Notes: generated by a model not told the origin, from the sequence alone. 64,000 nucleotides of DNA from Prorocentrum cordatum (GCA_963575745.1 CAUYUJ010017785.1:25001-89000), one strand, 5' to 3'. Positions 30,307-41,584 are shown, numbered from the stretch's first letter. Numbers and translations: made by a program.

Positions 30307-32290
30307 TCAGCTGCATATGCTACGGCCGTGCCCAGCCCCCAATGCCGTCAGCGTTGATTGGATGAGGGGGAGGTCGGGGAGCCAGAGGAGGTAGTGCGGA
30401 GATGACTCAGGTGCGTCCGTGCATCCGAACGCGCACTTGTGCTGCCGAGGAATCTGCGCCCTCGCCGCGGTAGTCCAACCACGGCGCATCTGCTTGAGAG
30501 CGTCGGGCAGTGCCCCCCCGCGCTTCTGTAGTTCACCATGTACCACGGGCGCTTGAAGGCTCCAGGCATGGAGGCGCTTGGCAAGCAAAACCGTGAAAGA
30601 CGGCTTGCCGTGAAAGACGGCTTGGAGGACTGTTCGCGTAGCTTGACTGTATAGATGCGTTGGAACTGAGCTCGCCAGAGCGGGTTCGCGGCTGCCGCCT
30701 CACTCCGCTCATCGCGAGCGGCGCAGGCGGCACCATCATTGGACTGGCGCGAGAAGGGCAACTGAGCTGCGTGACGCGCATGGGAGAGCGGTTGCACTGT
30801 ACGCTGGCTGCTTGGGAAGACCAGAGAGGCCCCCACGCACCCGAAGGCGACTCTGCTGCGAAGCACGCATCAGAGGCAACTGGCGGCACCAGGCGGACTG
30901 AATGACTACATGCTGTTCACGGCGTGCAACGGTGGGATCATGGACAGCGCTGACGCATTGTCAAGGAGGGCTGCGGCGGTGCCGCCACTCTGCCCATGTT
31001 GAAGTAGATTACCCCGCTGCCACCATTTCTGCCCAGGGACGAGCCTTGGACAGGCCAGCGAGGCCTCGGGTCCGAGAAAAGAGCCCAGGAACATGGCTCG
31101 CCCCACAACCGAAGAGCAATCCCAAGGAGAACCGAGAGAGGCCAGGAGAGCTTTCGAAATGGCAATGGTGGCTGGGGACGCGTCGGGCCAAACAGGCACG
31201 AAAAAACATTTACGCCGCGTCACAGAGAGGAGCGCATGCTCCCCCATATCGGAAAACAGAGTGGTAATTTGGCACAGCGTGTCGATCGGGTTCGTTAGCA
31301 GGTCGACGTGCACGATCGGCGCGCCGTCTGGGAACTTCACAATCGCAGCGAGGTGGTGGGTGATCAGGTCCATGGCTATTTCCCAGGCCACGCCTGATGC
31401 AGGGCGACGCTGCACTACTCCGGAGCCGATTACGAACGTGTCGTGGCGCTCGCAGTTGAACTTGATGTAGCTGGATGGTGCGAAGTGCATGCCATGAAAG
31501 AAGTTCATGGTGCCCGAGAAGAAAAGGCTGGCGACGACAGGCTTGGAGTCGGTGGCGACTGGTAGCCATCCAGCACGGCACTTCACGGCGTCTCAGAGGT
31601 CGATGAGCTCGGGGAGGTTGCGGCCCTGGGAGAAGCCCTGCTGGGTGATGCGCGCTTGTCACAGCGTTCTTGACCGAGAGATTAGCGGCACCTGAGATGG
31701 CCATGATGTTCCTGTCTTTTCAGCGAGAGCGGGTCGGTGTCCACGGGCGCGCTGTCATTCGTGAGCTCGCCCTGCGCGTCATCACCCTTCAGCGGGAAGG
31801 CAAAGACGGGGTCGCTCAGATCGCGGATGCAGTACTGACCCGAGCAGAATAAGGAGGAGAGAGCTTCAGACACGTCGAGCGATGCGTCGCGCGCGAGCCA
31901 GACGTAGCACGGCAGAAGGACTTGGCCATATGCAGACGGGGCGCACCGCACAGGAGGGCCTGGAGACGCGGTCTGGCAGGCACCCCGACGTCGATGGGGA
32001 CACCCTTCGGCATGTGCGCGAGGATGTAGCCGGCGACGTTGGCAATGCCGGGGTGCTTCGCATCGAGGGCGGGTTGCCAGTGAGCGCGTAGCACGGCAAC
32101 GATGGTCTCGAAGTCAGAAGTGCATCTGGGCGGCCTGGCTGGCGAGGACGACGCCGACGCAGAACGAGAAAGCGCAGTTGGCGATCGAGAGGGACTTCGC
32201 GCGCAGGGCGGCGGCGGTGGCGACGCGAAGCGCGAGTTGAAGATTTTGTCTCCGGACGGCCCTAGATGGAGCGCGCGATAATGACGCCCC
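30307..32290 (-). pseudogene. reverse transcriptase and C-terminal part of a dinoflagellate LINE
   Basis: Read leftward on the minus strand in changing frames: VLRAHWQPALDAKHPG and YILAHMPKGVPIDVG (pre-RT); VFAFPLKGDD then DTDPLSLK (family form FLPKG...TRPLSLKN); QQGFSQGRN; SGVVQRRPASGVAWE (form SGVLQGCPLSG); HVDLLTNPID where YADD is expected; RAMFLGSFLGPEA (form YLG..LGP); and HKCAFGCTDAPESSPHYL, a Cys/His tail lacking its last Cys. The match to LINE order is good. Replacement of YADD by HVDL and several frame changes show it is dead, although one part (31,586-30,906) stays open for 226 codons. Confidence 0.7.
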
Positions 32291-32306
32291 AAGCTCGGAG
32301 GCCCGA

Positions 32307-33250
32307 CTACTTGATGACATCTATGGACTTGCGGACCCAGTCGTACCAGACCAGCAGGGTAGTTCCAGACATGGGCTTCTTGCATGAGAACCAGCGGGCA
32401 TCCATGTAGACCTGGTCGGCCTTCGCGGCATCTAGCAGCTGCTGAAAGTAGACGGCGTAGTTCGGGTCGTGGAAGATCGGCGGGCGGGCGACCTGCTCGA
32501 CCAGCGGCAGACGCGGCTTGATCCTGATGGTGAAGAGCGAAGCACCGGAGATCGAAAGGAGGACGGACTGCACGCTAAGCAGCTGGTGCGACTTGATGCC
32601 AACGATGAGGGATATGACCGCGCGGATGCCGGCGCGGTCGCCCGAAAAAAGCGCAGCGTCGCATGTGCCCTCGGCGTCGATGGCGAGCTCGACTAAGGTG
32701 GGCGCGAGAAGAGGGCGCTGATCGGAGCTGCACCACTGGCCGGGGCCACCTCGAAGCCACTGTGCACATGAATGACTCTTGTTAGTTGGCGCGGGGCCGA
32801 ACACGACGAGGCGGCATTGATGCGCGGCGCGAGGCTCGACGCGGTGATATGGATGCTCGGCGCGGGGCCCAAGACGATCTGGAAGCTCGGGGCAAAGCAC
32901 AACACGATACGCACGGCGGCTAGCAACACGAGAATAATCAGCAGGGGCGGGCGGCAGCTCGACCTTGGGCACGGCAGCGACAACGTAATCGGCATGGTTG
33001 ACATTCATGATGGCCCTGGGCGGGCTCGCGACAGCACACGGGAACACGGGCAGCTCGACGCACTTAGGGTCGAGCTCGAGGTGAGCGAGGCCGTAGACTT
33101 CCAGGAGCGTGATCTCGTGCTTGCTTTTCATGTAGTTGGCGGCGGCTAGCTTGTGGAAGTAGCGCCTGCCCTTGCAAGACACGTTGGCGCGCGCGTTCTC
33201 TGAGACGACGCTGGTCGGCACCGCAACGGCAACATGCTGCTGAGGAACAC
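32307..33250 (-). CDS. unidentified GC3-rich coding segment
   Basis: On the minus strand one frame continues from about 33,250 to a TAG at 32,307. Codons end mostly in C or G, as in a real gene of this genome. Visible stretches include YFHKLAAANYMKSKHEI, YGLAHLELDPKCVELPVF, FSGDRAGIRAVISLIV, FHDPNYAVYFQQLLDAAK and LLVWYDWVRKSIDVIK. Between 32,950 and 32,770 the frame crosses short tandem repeats and may hold an intron. It lies between the LINE N-terminal part and the LINE reverse transcriptase, where an endonuclease would be expected, but I see no endonuclease motif. It may be a captured host fragment or an unrecognised LINE domain. Confidence 0.45.
32770..32960 (-). repeat. minisatellite shared with 34,815-35,020
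   Basis: Units of about 30 bp (plus strand ATGCTCGGCGCGGGGCCCAA and relatives) follow the flank TGACTCTTGTTAGTTGG. The second array at 34,815-35,020 has the flank TGACTCTCGTTGGCTGG and similar GGCTCGGAGCAGCACACGAT units. Both could be introns or transcribed spacers of the same element. Confidence 0.6.
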
Positions 33251-33258
33251 GGCGAGGT

Positions 33259-34733
33259 TCATGCGCACCAGGTGGCTGATTCCGCGTCAGCAAAGAACGC
33301 CTGGCAGGAAGTGAGGAAGCTGCCTCGGTCGATGGGCTGGCACTGCGGATTGTCGGAGGCTCGCTCGTTCCACTGGAGGATGGAAGGGGTCTGCCTGGCC
33401 TCGGAGAACAATCTTGGCGACGGGCATGGGGTCGCAGTGGATATCTCCCTTGGGGCGAAAAGCTCAACGCCAGTGGCGAGGGGGCAGCGCTGCTGCAGTA
33501 GCTGAAGGGGCTTCTTGGTCTGGACTTCTGTTCTGATCTGCTTGGGGGACTTGTCGGGGTTGATGTAGATGCCCACTGGCTGGCCTGTTGTGTCAGTTGA
33601 GGCAAACCGCTTCCAGTGGCCAGCAGCATTGCGCACTGCGCGCGAGAGAGCGAGAGCAAGGGGTACTGCGACAGCACTGTCTCCTTTGACTTGTTGGACG
33701 AAACGGCGGGCAGGTTCGCCGTCTCCGAGTAGTTCCGCGCGGTTCGACTGGAGGTTGGCTTCTGCAATCCATTCCTGGAGGTCGCTGAGCACCACGTTCG
33801 GAGCCAGGAGGCGCTGGCAGCCCACGACGAAGAGCGCCGGGTTGGGCTGCCGGCCCCATTCGGCGAGGCGGTTGAGGTCTGCGGTCGGAGTCTGTGCTTC
33901 GGCGAGGGCAAGAGTGTCGCGCATCTGGTCGATATGTTGCCACATTCGCTGCTGTTCTGTCGCTTGGCGGTCTTGTTCTCTGCGAGCACGAGCAACTTCG
34001 TCATGGAGTACATCAACTCGGCGTTCTGCAGCGGTGTCTTGTTCTTGAACGAGAAGGCGGAAACTTTCACGATTTTTCAACGAGGAGCTGGTCAGCTTGT
34101 TCTTGAAATCGGAAGGCGGCAGTGGCAACTTATCGATGCATGAGTTCCCGTAGAGCGACATCGAGATCTTCGGGTATCCCAGGTAGAGGCCCATGTCGTG
34201 CTTGATGTGCGGGGTGTGGTTTGTGTTGTGATCCAGGAGAAGCGTAACCAGTGATTGGAGTGGCTGGCGCAGAAGCAGGTTGGGAAGCGAAGGTCGGAGC
34301 CATCTCGATATCGCGGGCGAATTGTTCAGCGGCTGCGGGCACAGCTGGCGTTGGCCCATGGGTCAGCGTCGCCCTGAAGGGAATCATGGATAGTAGGACC
34401 ATGCGGTGGCTTCTCGATCTCTTCCATGGCCACGGCGGGGGCTCCGGGCGCAGCACTCCCTCCTGATCTGGCGGATCTGCGTGTCGGTGCCTGTGGATGG
34501 CGAACATTGCCCTGCCCTGCTGCTCGGGATTGCTGCTGAGGAGCACATGCAGGGCCTTGACAGCTGAATCCTGTGTTGCCACGGTGTCCCAGGAGTTCGC
34601 GAGCAGCGCGTCGGCCGTCTCTACGGGGTTATTCCCGTCGATGCTGGCGGTCGGCGTGACGTCGGCCGTCGCGGCGAGAATCTTCGTGGCGTTGGTGAAG
34701 GTCCTCTCGGCGGCCGCGGGACGTGGAGCCATT
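33259..34733 (-). pseudogene. N-terminal ORF of the minus-strand LINE
   Basis: From the ATG at 34,733 (MAPRPAAAERTF) one frame reads to 34,130; a second (34,150 to 33,259) continues with a coiled coil (LVQEQDTAAERRVDVLHDEV). Then come DLQEWIAEANLQSN, RAVRNAAGHWKRF and YINPDKSPKQIRTEV. The last phrase (PDKSPKQIRTE...K) looks like a feature of N-terminal ORFs of dinoflagellate LINEs. A frame change between the two parts shows damage. Its 5' flank carries the relict spliced leader at 35,127-35,147. Confidence 0.6.
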
Positions 34734-35126
34734 GGAGTGGTCGTCCCTGTCCGAGGAAGCGGCGGACATGATGCTGTAATACTGACAACGGGTACCAGGG
34801 TGCTGTTCAACGATTCGCCACCGGCCAAGTACACTGCAGGACCACCGCGTACTTGATTGACTCTCGTTGGCTGGCTCGGAGCAGCACACGATGGCTCGAT
34901 ATGAGTACTCGGCACTGCGCACGATGCGGGGATACGGAGGCTCGGCACTGGGTTCGAGACGGACTGGATGCTCTGCACGAGACACACTGCAATGTGAAAG
35001 GCGGCCTGCACCGCTGGGAAGGAACGCAGGAATGGACGGCGGCTCGTCCCGTGGGTGCGGCTGCAAGACAGGTGGGACTGGCCTCGGACTGGCGGCATCC
35101 ACGCTGCGCTCGCGACGGCGTGCCAT

Positions 35127-35147
35127 CTTGAGCCAAAGTGGCTACGG
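35127..35147 (-). other. nearly intact relict spliced leader at the 5' end of the LINE
   Basis: The minus strand begins CCGTAGCCAC and ends TTTGGCTCAAG: 20 of 21 bases match the dinoflagellate leader core, with T to C at position 10. The base before it is T, allowed by the leader's variable first position. An ATG (35,126) follows at once, and a (TCC)n tract on the minus strand ends exactly where the leader begins. This is the clearest sign of organism and of a trans-spliced RNA template. Confidence 0.9.
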
Positions 35148-35232
35148 AGGAGGAGGAGGAGGAGGAGGAGGAGGAGGAGGAGGGAGGAGGAGGAGGAGGA
35201 GAGGAGGAGGAGGAGGAGGAGGAGGAGGAGGG
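35148..35232. repeat. (GGA)n tract
   Basis: Begins at the last base of the relict leader. A complementary (TCC)n tract lies at 35,397-35,541. Confidence 0.9.
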
Positions 35233-35396
35233 CCGCACTGGCGCCCCGCTGGTTTTCGGCAGGGCGGCCGACCACCGCCGCTGCCGCCGCCGCCGGCCGT
35301 GGAGGCTGCCCGCAGGTGGGCGCGCAGCTCTTGCTCGATGTCCTGGCGAGGGAGCGCGGCCCTCCCTCGCCTCTCCTGGGACGCAGGAGGCCACAT

Positions 35397-35541
35397 TCTC
35401 CTCCTCTTCCTCCTCCTCCTCCTCCCTCTCCACTTCCTCCTCCTCCTTCCCCTCGTTCCTCCTCCTCCTCCTCCTCCTCCTCCTCCTCCTCCTCCTCCTC
35501 CTCCTCCTCCTCCTCCTCCTCCTCCTCCTCCTCCTCCTCCT
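35397..35541. repeat. (TCC)n tract
   Basis: Long TCC array, nearly pure from about 35,457; complementary to the GGA array 165 bp to its left. Confidence 0.95.
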
Positions 35542-35554
35542 ACCAGAAGGGCTC

Positions 35555-35741
35555 CAAGTAGGTGGGGTCGGAGGATTGCGCCGCATCACCGATGCATCGG
35601 CGATGCATCGGCGACGTCGGCGGTGCATCGGCGGTGCCAGGGCGGAAAAATTCGGGCTCCACATCGGGCCGCATCGCCGATGCATCAGCGATACTGCGCG
35701 ATCCTCCGATCCCATCTACTCGGACCCCACCTGGGAGGACT
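35555..35741. mobile_element. foldback element, copy 1
   Basis: Long imperfect inverted repeats face each other: GTCGGAGGATTGCGCCGCAT and ATCACCGATGCATCGG on the left pair with ATGCATCAGCGATACTGC and GCGATCCTCCGATCCCATC on the right, and both ends carry GTGGGGTC/GGACCCCAC. A second copy with the same middle (ATCGGGCTCCACATC) is at 57,545-57,741. Confidence 0.8.
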
Positions 35742-36245
35742 AGAACTACGCAATTACGACAGTTCGCGAAGTTCCATGAGAGCGTCAAGATGATGTGGGC
35801 TTCTTCCGTTGCTTCCGCGCTAGCGGGCGGGCGAAGTCATCACCCTGTTACGACCGCACAGAGCTGGCACCCCTTTTCCTCTTTTCCCTAGAATCCTAAC
35901 GGGCTCAGTCAAGAGCAGTCGGATCGACGATCTGGGATTTCGGAGCCCAGGAATTCATCCGATCAGATCCTATCAGGAGACACTTATGGTCAAAACGGCA
36001 TAGTTTCGAAAATTCCACCGGACAGGATACTCTCGCTGCCATTGTATGTGATGCATTTCAATTCATCACGAAACGTTCGGAACGACGACGTCTGCGCCCC
36101 CCTTGGAAGCGCACGTCCGAACCGATCATGTAGCACAATCATTCAAAATATAAAGAGGAGGCGGAGAAGGAAGAGGAGGAGGACAGGGTGGAGACGAAGA
36201 GGCCCGCCTCAGAGCTTGAAGCTTTGCGTCGGCAGTCAAAGGAAT
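35742..36245. other. no gene seen
   Basis: Mixed sequence with a short GGA run at about 36,155-36,190. No recognisable coding content. Confidence 0.5.
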
Positions 36246-36720
36246 GTCCTGGACGTTTCCTTGTCGCGGCGCCGGCGAGCGCACGGCGCTGTCGGAGCCT
36301 GAGCGGGACGCGAGGAGGCGAATTGGCAGAAGGCGGGAGGGGAAACGGGCGAGCATCGCAGGTTGGGAGACTGCAGTCCGCATCGGCATAAACTTCCGGA
36401 GGTCCCTGTGGACTTCCTGGGCTGGCGCTGGGCCTCCCTCTCGGGCGTGCGGAGCGCGCCGGATTCGGCGCCAGAGGCGCGGCCAGGGGAGCCCAGAGCC
36501 GATCCAAGAAGTCTGAGCGGCCGTGCGAAAGTCGCGGTTGGTGCCGATGCTTCGTCCTCGAACTCTGGCGGATCGACCTCGGCAGAGCGCACCAGAGCTC
36601 CTGGACGCGCCACCCAACACAAGAAAGAAGAGAGGAGGCCGTCTTTGCGCGTCTGCTTTCCGCGCGTCTTGGGCCAGAACAAATGCCGCCGGCAGTGCGG
36701 CGAGAGCAGGATTCCTGAAT
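36246..36720. repeat. diverged relative of the foldback-containing repeat at 38.25-38.56 kb
   Basis: GGCATAAACTTCCGGAGGTC, CTTCCTGGGCTGGCGCTGG and GCGTGCGGAGCGCGCC match the left arm and loop of the element at 38,253. GAGAGGAGGCCGTC then TTTGCGCGTCTGCT matches its right flank. The right arm has decayed. Confidence 0.6.
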
Positions 36721-38250
36721 ACTGAAAGGGCCCTGGGACACACAAATGAATACACACACAAATAACAAGATTCCCCTATATTCTGGGCTTTTGTCTTCCC
36801 CCCCACTTCCCATATTTTCCCAGATTGTCTTGAGGATCGACGATGGATTGTGCCTGTGCGTTTTTGTCCCTCCCGAAATGCCTCGTAAAAGGAAGTCTCC
36901 GGCGAAACGGCTGCCGGACGGGGCGACCCAGGGCTTTCCTCGTCCCCCGTGCGGAGCTCCTCGGTGGTCTGCTTTTTAAGACCAAAAAAGGGCACACGCA
37001 CATCAAAATGTCAGCAGGAAACGAGCAGAACCCACTTTGTTCGAGTCTTCTTACTCTAAAGTTAGCCTAGAAAATGAGTACTTTTCTAGTGTAAATACCT
37101 GAAACGCTAGTATCGGGCGGGCGCTGGCATGGATTAGGAATCCGTGGATCTGGCGCGTTGGCGTCAGGTCCATGGATCGGACAAGGTCCCCCAGAAATAT
37201 GAAGCCAGTGCCGCCTAGTTTGGCGACGGATCGCACCGATTCTGCACGGCAACGGGACCCGTCACTAATCCACGCGTCGCTAATCCATGATGGCGATTCC
37301 GCAAACTCCCCCAAAAAATACACAACAATGTTTCCCAAACCTATCGACCATGCACATGCCGTTTGGGGGGGTGTAGCCGGCGGGAAAGCTGGCGCTGGCC
37401 TTCAAGGGGCCACAAAGCGCATCCAAACCGCGTCCTGAAGAAGGGGGTCGACTACGGTGAGGGCATTGGATCAGGAATCATTGGACAAGGAGTCCAAGGT
37501 CTGAAGCGTGTATTTTTTTACCACAGGGAACGATGACCCCATGAACTGATGCCGGATGCTTGAAATAAGAACGGGGAGTCGGCAAGCTGTCTTGCCGCCG
37601 GACCGTTATCGCCCGTGCCTCCCAGGCGAGACCAAAACTAAAGCGCGGAAGAGAAGCAGAGGAAGAGGGGGAGGCGGAGGAATGAGGCGAGGGGAGAAGG
37701 GAAACGCACACGACATGTGGGTCTGAAGCCGGTGGGGTCCCAGTCGTGAACTGGCCATGGACACCACCGCCGCCCTCCCCAAACCAGGAATCTCCCAGGG
37801 CCTGCGGCCTCCCGGGCACGTTCCCGCACCAGCGCCCCCACCGCAGAGGACGCATGCACATCCCAGACTGGTGAAGATCGGCGGCGAGCCCGGGGGGAAA
37901 GTGAGGGGGAGAAGGCCTCCTCGGAAGGCTCGGGGGCCCCCTGGCCTTCTGAGAAGGTTCCTCTAGGCCTTCCACGAAGACACAGAAAACCTCTCAGAAG
38001 GCGCGAGGGCTTCTGAGAAGTCTCGCCGCCTTCTGAGAGTGCCTTCTCCTTCTCACGTCTCCCCCCATCGCTCGCCGCCGCCTCGTGCCCCTCCTCCACC
38101 TCGCGCCAGGGGGGAAGGCAGAGGCAGCGGGCGCGAGGCAGGGACTTTTCGCGCAGGACCACACCGCACTGGGGGGTCGACCTTCAGGGACGTCGGCCGG
38201 CGGCGCTTTCCGTGGGGGGGATCACGGGGGCGCAAGAATAGGAGAACGAA
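36721..38250. other. no gene seen; CTTCTGAGA motifs at 37.9-38.05 kb
   Basis: Between about 37,905 and 38,050 the phrase CTTCTGAGA(A/G) recurs five times or more. CTTCTCAGAAGGAGG and related phrases reappear at 59,865-59,975. Nothing resembles a protein. Confidence 0.5.
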
Positions 38251-38252
38251 AA

Positions 38253-38427
38253 ATGGCATAAACGTAAAAACTCGGAGGTCCGCGCGGATTTCCTGGATCC
38301 GCGCTGGAACCCCCCTCCCTGGCGCGCGGAGCGCGCCAGGGGCAGCGCCGGAGGCGCCTCCCGGGGGGGTCCGGCGCGGATGCGAAAAAAATCCGCGCGG
38401 ACCTCCGAGCTTTTGTGTTTATGTCAT
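38253..38427. mobile_element. foldback element with 38-45 bp arms
   Basis: Left arm ATGGCATAAACG, AAAACTCGGAGGTCCGCGCG, GATTT pairs with right arm AAATCCGCGCGGACCTCCGA, GCTTTTGTG, TTTATGTCAT. The loop of about 90 bp is GC-rich and itself palindromic (GGCGCGCGGAGCGCGCC). A MITE or other non-autonomous element is likely; a transcribed hairpin is an alternative. Confidence 0.75.
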
Positions 38428-38627
38428 CCTTCGCTCCCCGAGAGGAGGGTGCCCCTCGCTCGCCGCCGAGAGAGAAAGAGAGGAGGCCGTCCTTGCGCCT
38501 CTGCTGCAGCGCCGACGCGCCCTCCACGCGCTCGCGCGCGGCATGCGCCGCCCTCTCCAGCTCGGGGGTCCACGGCTCCAGCGGGCGGGCCGCCTCGGGT
38601 CTCGTCGTCGTCGTCGCCGTCGTTCTC

Positions 38628-38870
38628 CTCCTCCTCCTCCTCCTCTTTCCCTCCCCCCATCATCATCATCATTATCAGCATCGTCATCGTCATCGTGATC
38701 GACGTCGTCATCCTCATCATCATCCTCATCATCATCCTCATCATCATCCTCATCAGCATCATCATCAGCATCATCATTATAATCCTCATCATCATCATAT
38801 GATCTGTACTGCCTTTCCTCCTCTTCCTCCTCCTCCTCCTCCTCCTCCGCGTTCTCTTCCTGATGTCGTC
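38628..38870. repeat. (TCC)n and (ATC)n tracts
   Basis: TCC (38,628-38,650), ATC with GTC variants (38,657-38,800), then TCC (38,818-38,852). Confidence 0.9.
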
Positions 38871-38879
38871 CTGAAGCCT

Positions 38880-40070
38880 GCGGGCCGCGGGCTGGGACGA
38901 GCGCGACGGCGGCACGCGAGTCGGCCGCCCACCACCGCGAGCGGCGCCACAGGCAGGCGGCGTGTTCGCTTCTCGCGGCATGGGCGGGCCGCGATAGCCA
39001 GAGGCTGCTGGAGAGGCTGGCGCCTGGAGGCAGCTTGAAGGACGGATACCACGGCCCAGAGGAACCGAAGATGGGCAAGGGTGAAGGAAAGAAGCGCGGG
39101 ATCCACATGGTCTGCGACGAGTGCGGCGACTGGACGTGGGATGCCATGTCAAGGGCTGGTGCTGCTGCGGGGCGTTCGCAGGGACCCAGAAGGTGGACGT
39201 GCCGCTGCGAACGACATACGGCCAGACGGACCCTCCGCAGCAGGCGTCCAGTGGCAAAGGCGGAAGAGGCGGCAGCCGCAGGAGAGACAACAGCCGAGGA
39301 GGAGGCAAGGGGTGGGAGGAGCAGGGTGCCCGATCGGGGCCCACACCTGAGGAGCTGCGAGCGGCCCTGGAGGCCGTCGAGAAGGGCGACAAGGTCGAGG
39401 GGCTACAGAGGCTGCGGAGGTACGCGGCCCCTGCTGAGGGGAAGGCGGCGGCACCTGCAGCGCAGCAGACGGACACCTTCGCCGAACTCAAGAAGGCGCG
39501 GGGCGCGGCCACGCAAGACTTGCAGGTGCTGCTGGCGAAGGAAGTCAAGGGGGCAGGTGGCGAAGCGGCACCCGGCCGAGCCGGAGGCGGAGCGAGAGGT
39601 GGCGGCGGACGGGTACGCTGTGTCTAAGGAGGGGCTCAGGAAGGTCAACCAGAAGTACCTCGGGGAGACCAGGGGTGCTGGCACCAACCTGGAGGAGGGG
39701 GCCAAGGCGTCCGAGCTGTTCCTGGGCTTCGAGATCCCCAAAGACCTGCTGGAAGAGATGGAGGAGGTCGACGACCAGGGGGCGAACGCCGGCTGCATGC
39801 ATGCGCTGCAAGCAGGAGCTCGAGCAGCACCAGAGCGCAGGCAAAGGCACTCTGGAGGACACCGAGACCAAGAAAGAAGGAGGCAGAGAAGGTGCGCGCC
39901 CAGCTGTACAAGCAGGCAGAGCAGAAGGCAGAGCAGCTCAAGCATTTGGTCCTCCAGGCGAGGGCCAGGGCGCGAGGGCTCATCTCTTCTGAATCGTACA
40001 ATAACAGCGTCACAAAGCAATATTCCCGTGGGCCCAAGGCTGAGATGCATCAACGATGATCTCCCCTGAT
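38880..40070 (+). pseudogene. N-terminal ORF remnant of a plus-strand LINE
   Basis: MVCDECGDWTWDAM in one frame and CHVKGWCCCGAF in the next look like a split Cys zinc finger. PEELRAALEAVEKGDKVEGL, FAELKKARGAATQDLQ and YKQAEQKAEQLKHLVLQAR are helical, as in LINE N-terminal ORFs. The pieces lie in three frames, so at least two frameshifts have occurred. The minus strand also has long frames here but with less protein-like content. Confidence 0.45.
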
Positions 40071-40384
40071 CTACTGTACGCTGGACACCCTGCCCATGAC
40101 GCTTACCGCAGATCAAAGGTACTACTACCACAGTGCCCCTTGCATCCTGGTCAAACCTGCTAGCGACCTGCTATCATCTTCTGCCGTGCGCGGGGCAGCT
40201 TTAAAAGATCCGTTCCCTCCACTGCGGCGTACTGTAATTGCTGCTCGTACCTCTCACGCCACCTCTCAGGGATCGGCGCCTCGTGGACAAGCACCAGGTC
40301 AGACTCTTCCCACACAGAGCTCCCATCCACGTCTCCAAGCCTGGCCGGCTGGCGACGCTCGCTGCACAGATCTGCAAATTCCTA
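40071..40384. other. no gene seen
   Basis: Region between two opposed LINE remnants. Frames exist on both strands without recognisable content. Confidence 0.45.
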
Positions 40385-41470
40385 CTACCCCAAAGCCGGG
40401 AGAACGAAACAGCTAGCGGGAATGATGCGAGATTTCTTGAGCCACAAGACTGCCTCCGTGACCAGCATCAGAGCTCTCGGTTTGGCACGCTGCGCACTTT
40501 CACTGGCTCCCTCCATGTCATCGTCGTCCATGGCAGTGGCCACAGCAGCAAGAAGCCTGCCTGTGTTGCACTCAGCCCACTGCAAGGCGGCGTCTTCGAG
40601 CGGCTGGGGCTGACGAGCGCCAAGATCAGCAGCAGGACAAGAAGCACCAGTACGCTCAACGGGCCCTGGGCCTGGCGAGCCCGGCGCTGCTGCGCCTGGC
40701 ACCTGCGGGGGGAGCAGCGGTGGCGGCCTGCTGCGAGGCAGCGGCCTGCGGCGGCTGCTATACCCTCTTCGCCTGCCAAGCGCCGTGCATTTCTTTCCAG
40801 GATCTCCACGGGCTTCGCGGTGAGCTCGGGCTCCTCCTGCATCTCAGCGCGCTGCAGCAGGATCGCTCTCGCGTCCATCCGTGCCATGCGACTGCACCTC
40901 GACACCGCCCATGGAAAGATGGGCTGCCGATACACGCGCCGCCACCTCTTTCAGCTGGACCCGAAGCTGCTCACAATCCTGCCTATATGTCGCAGCCTAA
41001 TATGCTGCATCTTGCAACCCCTCACATGCTGTGTCATCCTTCGGGTTCCCTTTGCCCACCTTGCTTGTGAGCTGCTCGTGCTCCCTGTGTGCCACATGCG
41101 AGACGACCTTGAGGTCGCCTGACAGCAAACTGCGCGCCCGCTGCACACGATCTCTGGATGATTGCCCCAACGGCGGCACCAGCAAGTCGAACGCCTCCTG
41201 CGGCATGGAAGCGAACGCTTCGACCTGCTGGTCAGAGAGCACAGGGGGAGGTTTTTGCTTCTCGCTCTGACGCTCACGCACCGAAAGCGATGGCGGTATT
41301 GCCCAGACGCCACGAGGAGGCTGTCCCCCGTCCGCCGCAACAGGCCCGCCCTTGGAAACATTGCAGCGAAAGCGCCTGTTTCGCCGCGCATAGTTGGACG
41401 TTAGACCAAACTTCTTGAACGGACAGCACCAGGTCGTTTGCCAGACTGCCATGGGATGGAAATCCTGTAC
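40385..41470 (-). pseudogene. N-terminal ORF remnant of a minus-strand LINE
   Basis: Reading leftward: MAVWQTTWCCPFKKFGL, SNYARRNRRFRC (a WxC..C...NYA.R..RFRC finger with one Cys replaced), LSDQQVEAFASMPQEAFDLL, PPLGQSSRDRV, LLSGDLKVVSHVAHREHEQL, then a helical part with stops (PVEILERNARRLAGEEGIAA). The order, a Trp/Cys finger followed by a Gln/Glu-rich helix, fits LINE N-terminal ORFs of dinoflagellates. At 41,680-41,707 a relict leader precedes it, with a T/C homopolymer in between. Confidence 0.5.
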
Positions 41471-41584
41471 AATCGGGCGCGGAAGAAAGACGGCGTCGCT
41501 GGGGCGGACTAACGAGGGCTCAGCCACGAGCGGACCTGGAGAAAGGATTCGTTCTGGCTGCGAACTAGTGGTACCGTTTGGGTT

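Noticed and set aside
36746-36979. Small protein with a basic KRKSPAKR stretch at 36.75-36.98 kb
   Set aside because: No homology, no codon bias and no supporting signal; likely chance.
38253-38427. tRNA or other structured RNA gene at the 38.25-kb hairpin
   Set aside because: The arms form one long stem rather than a cloverleaf, and no A or B box is visible; a decayed relative nearby supports a mobile repeat.
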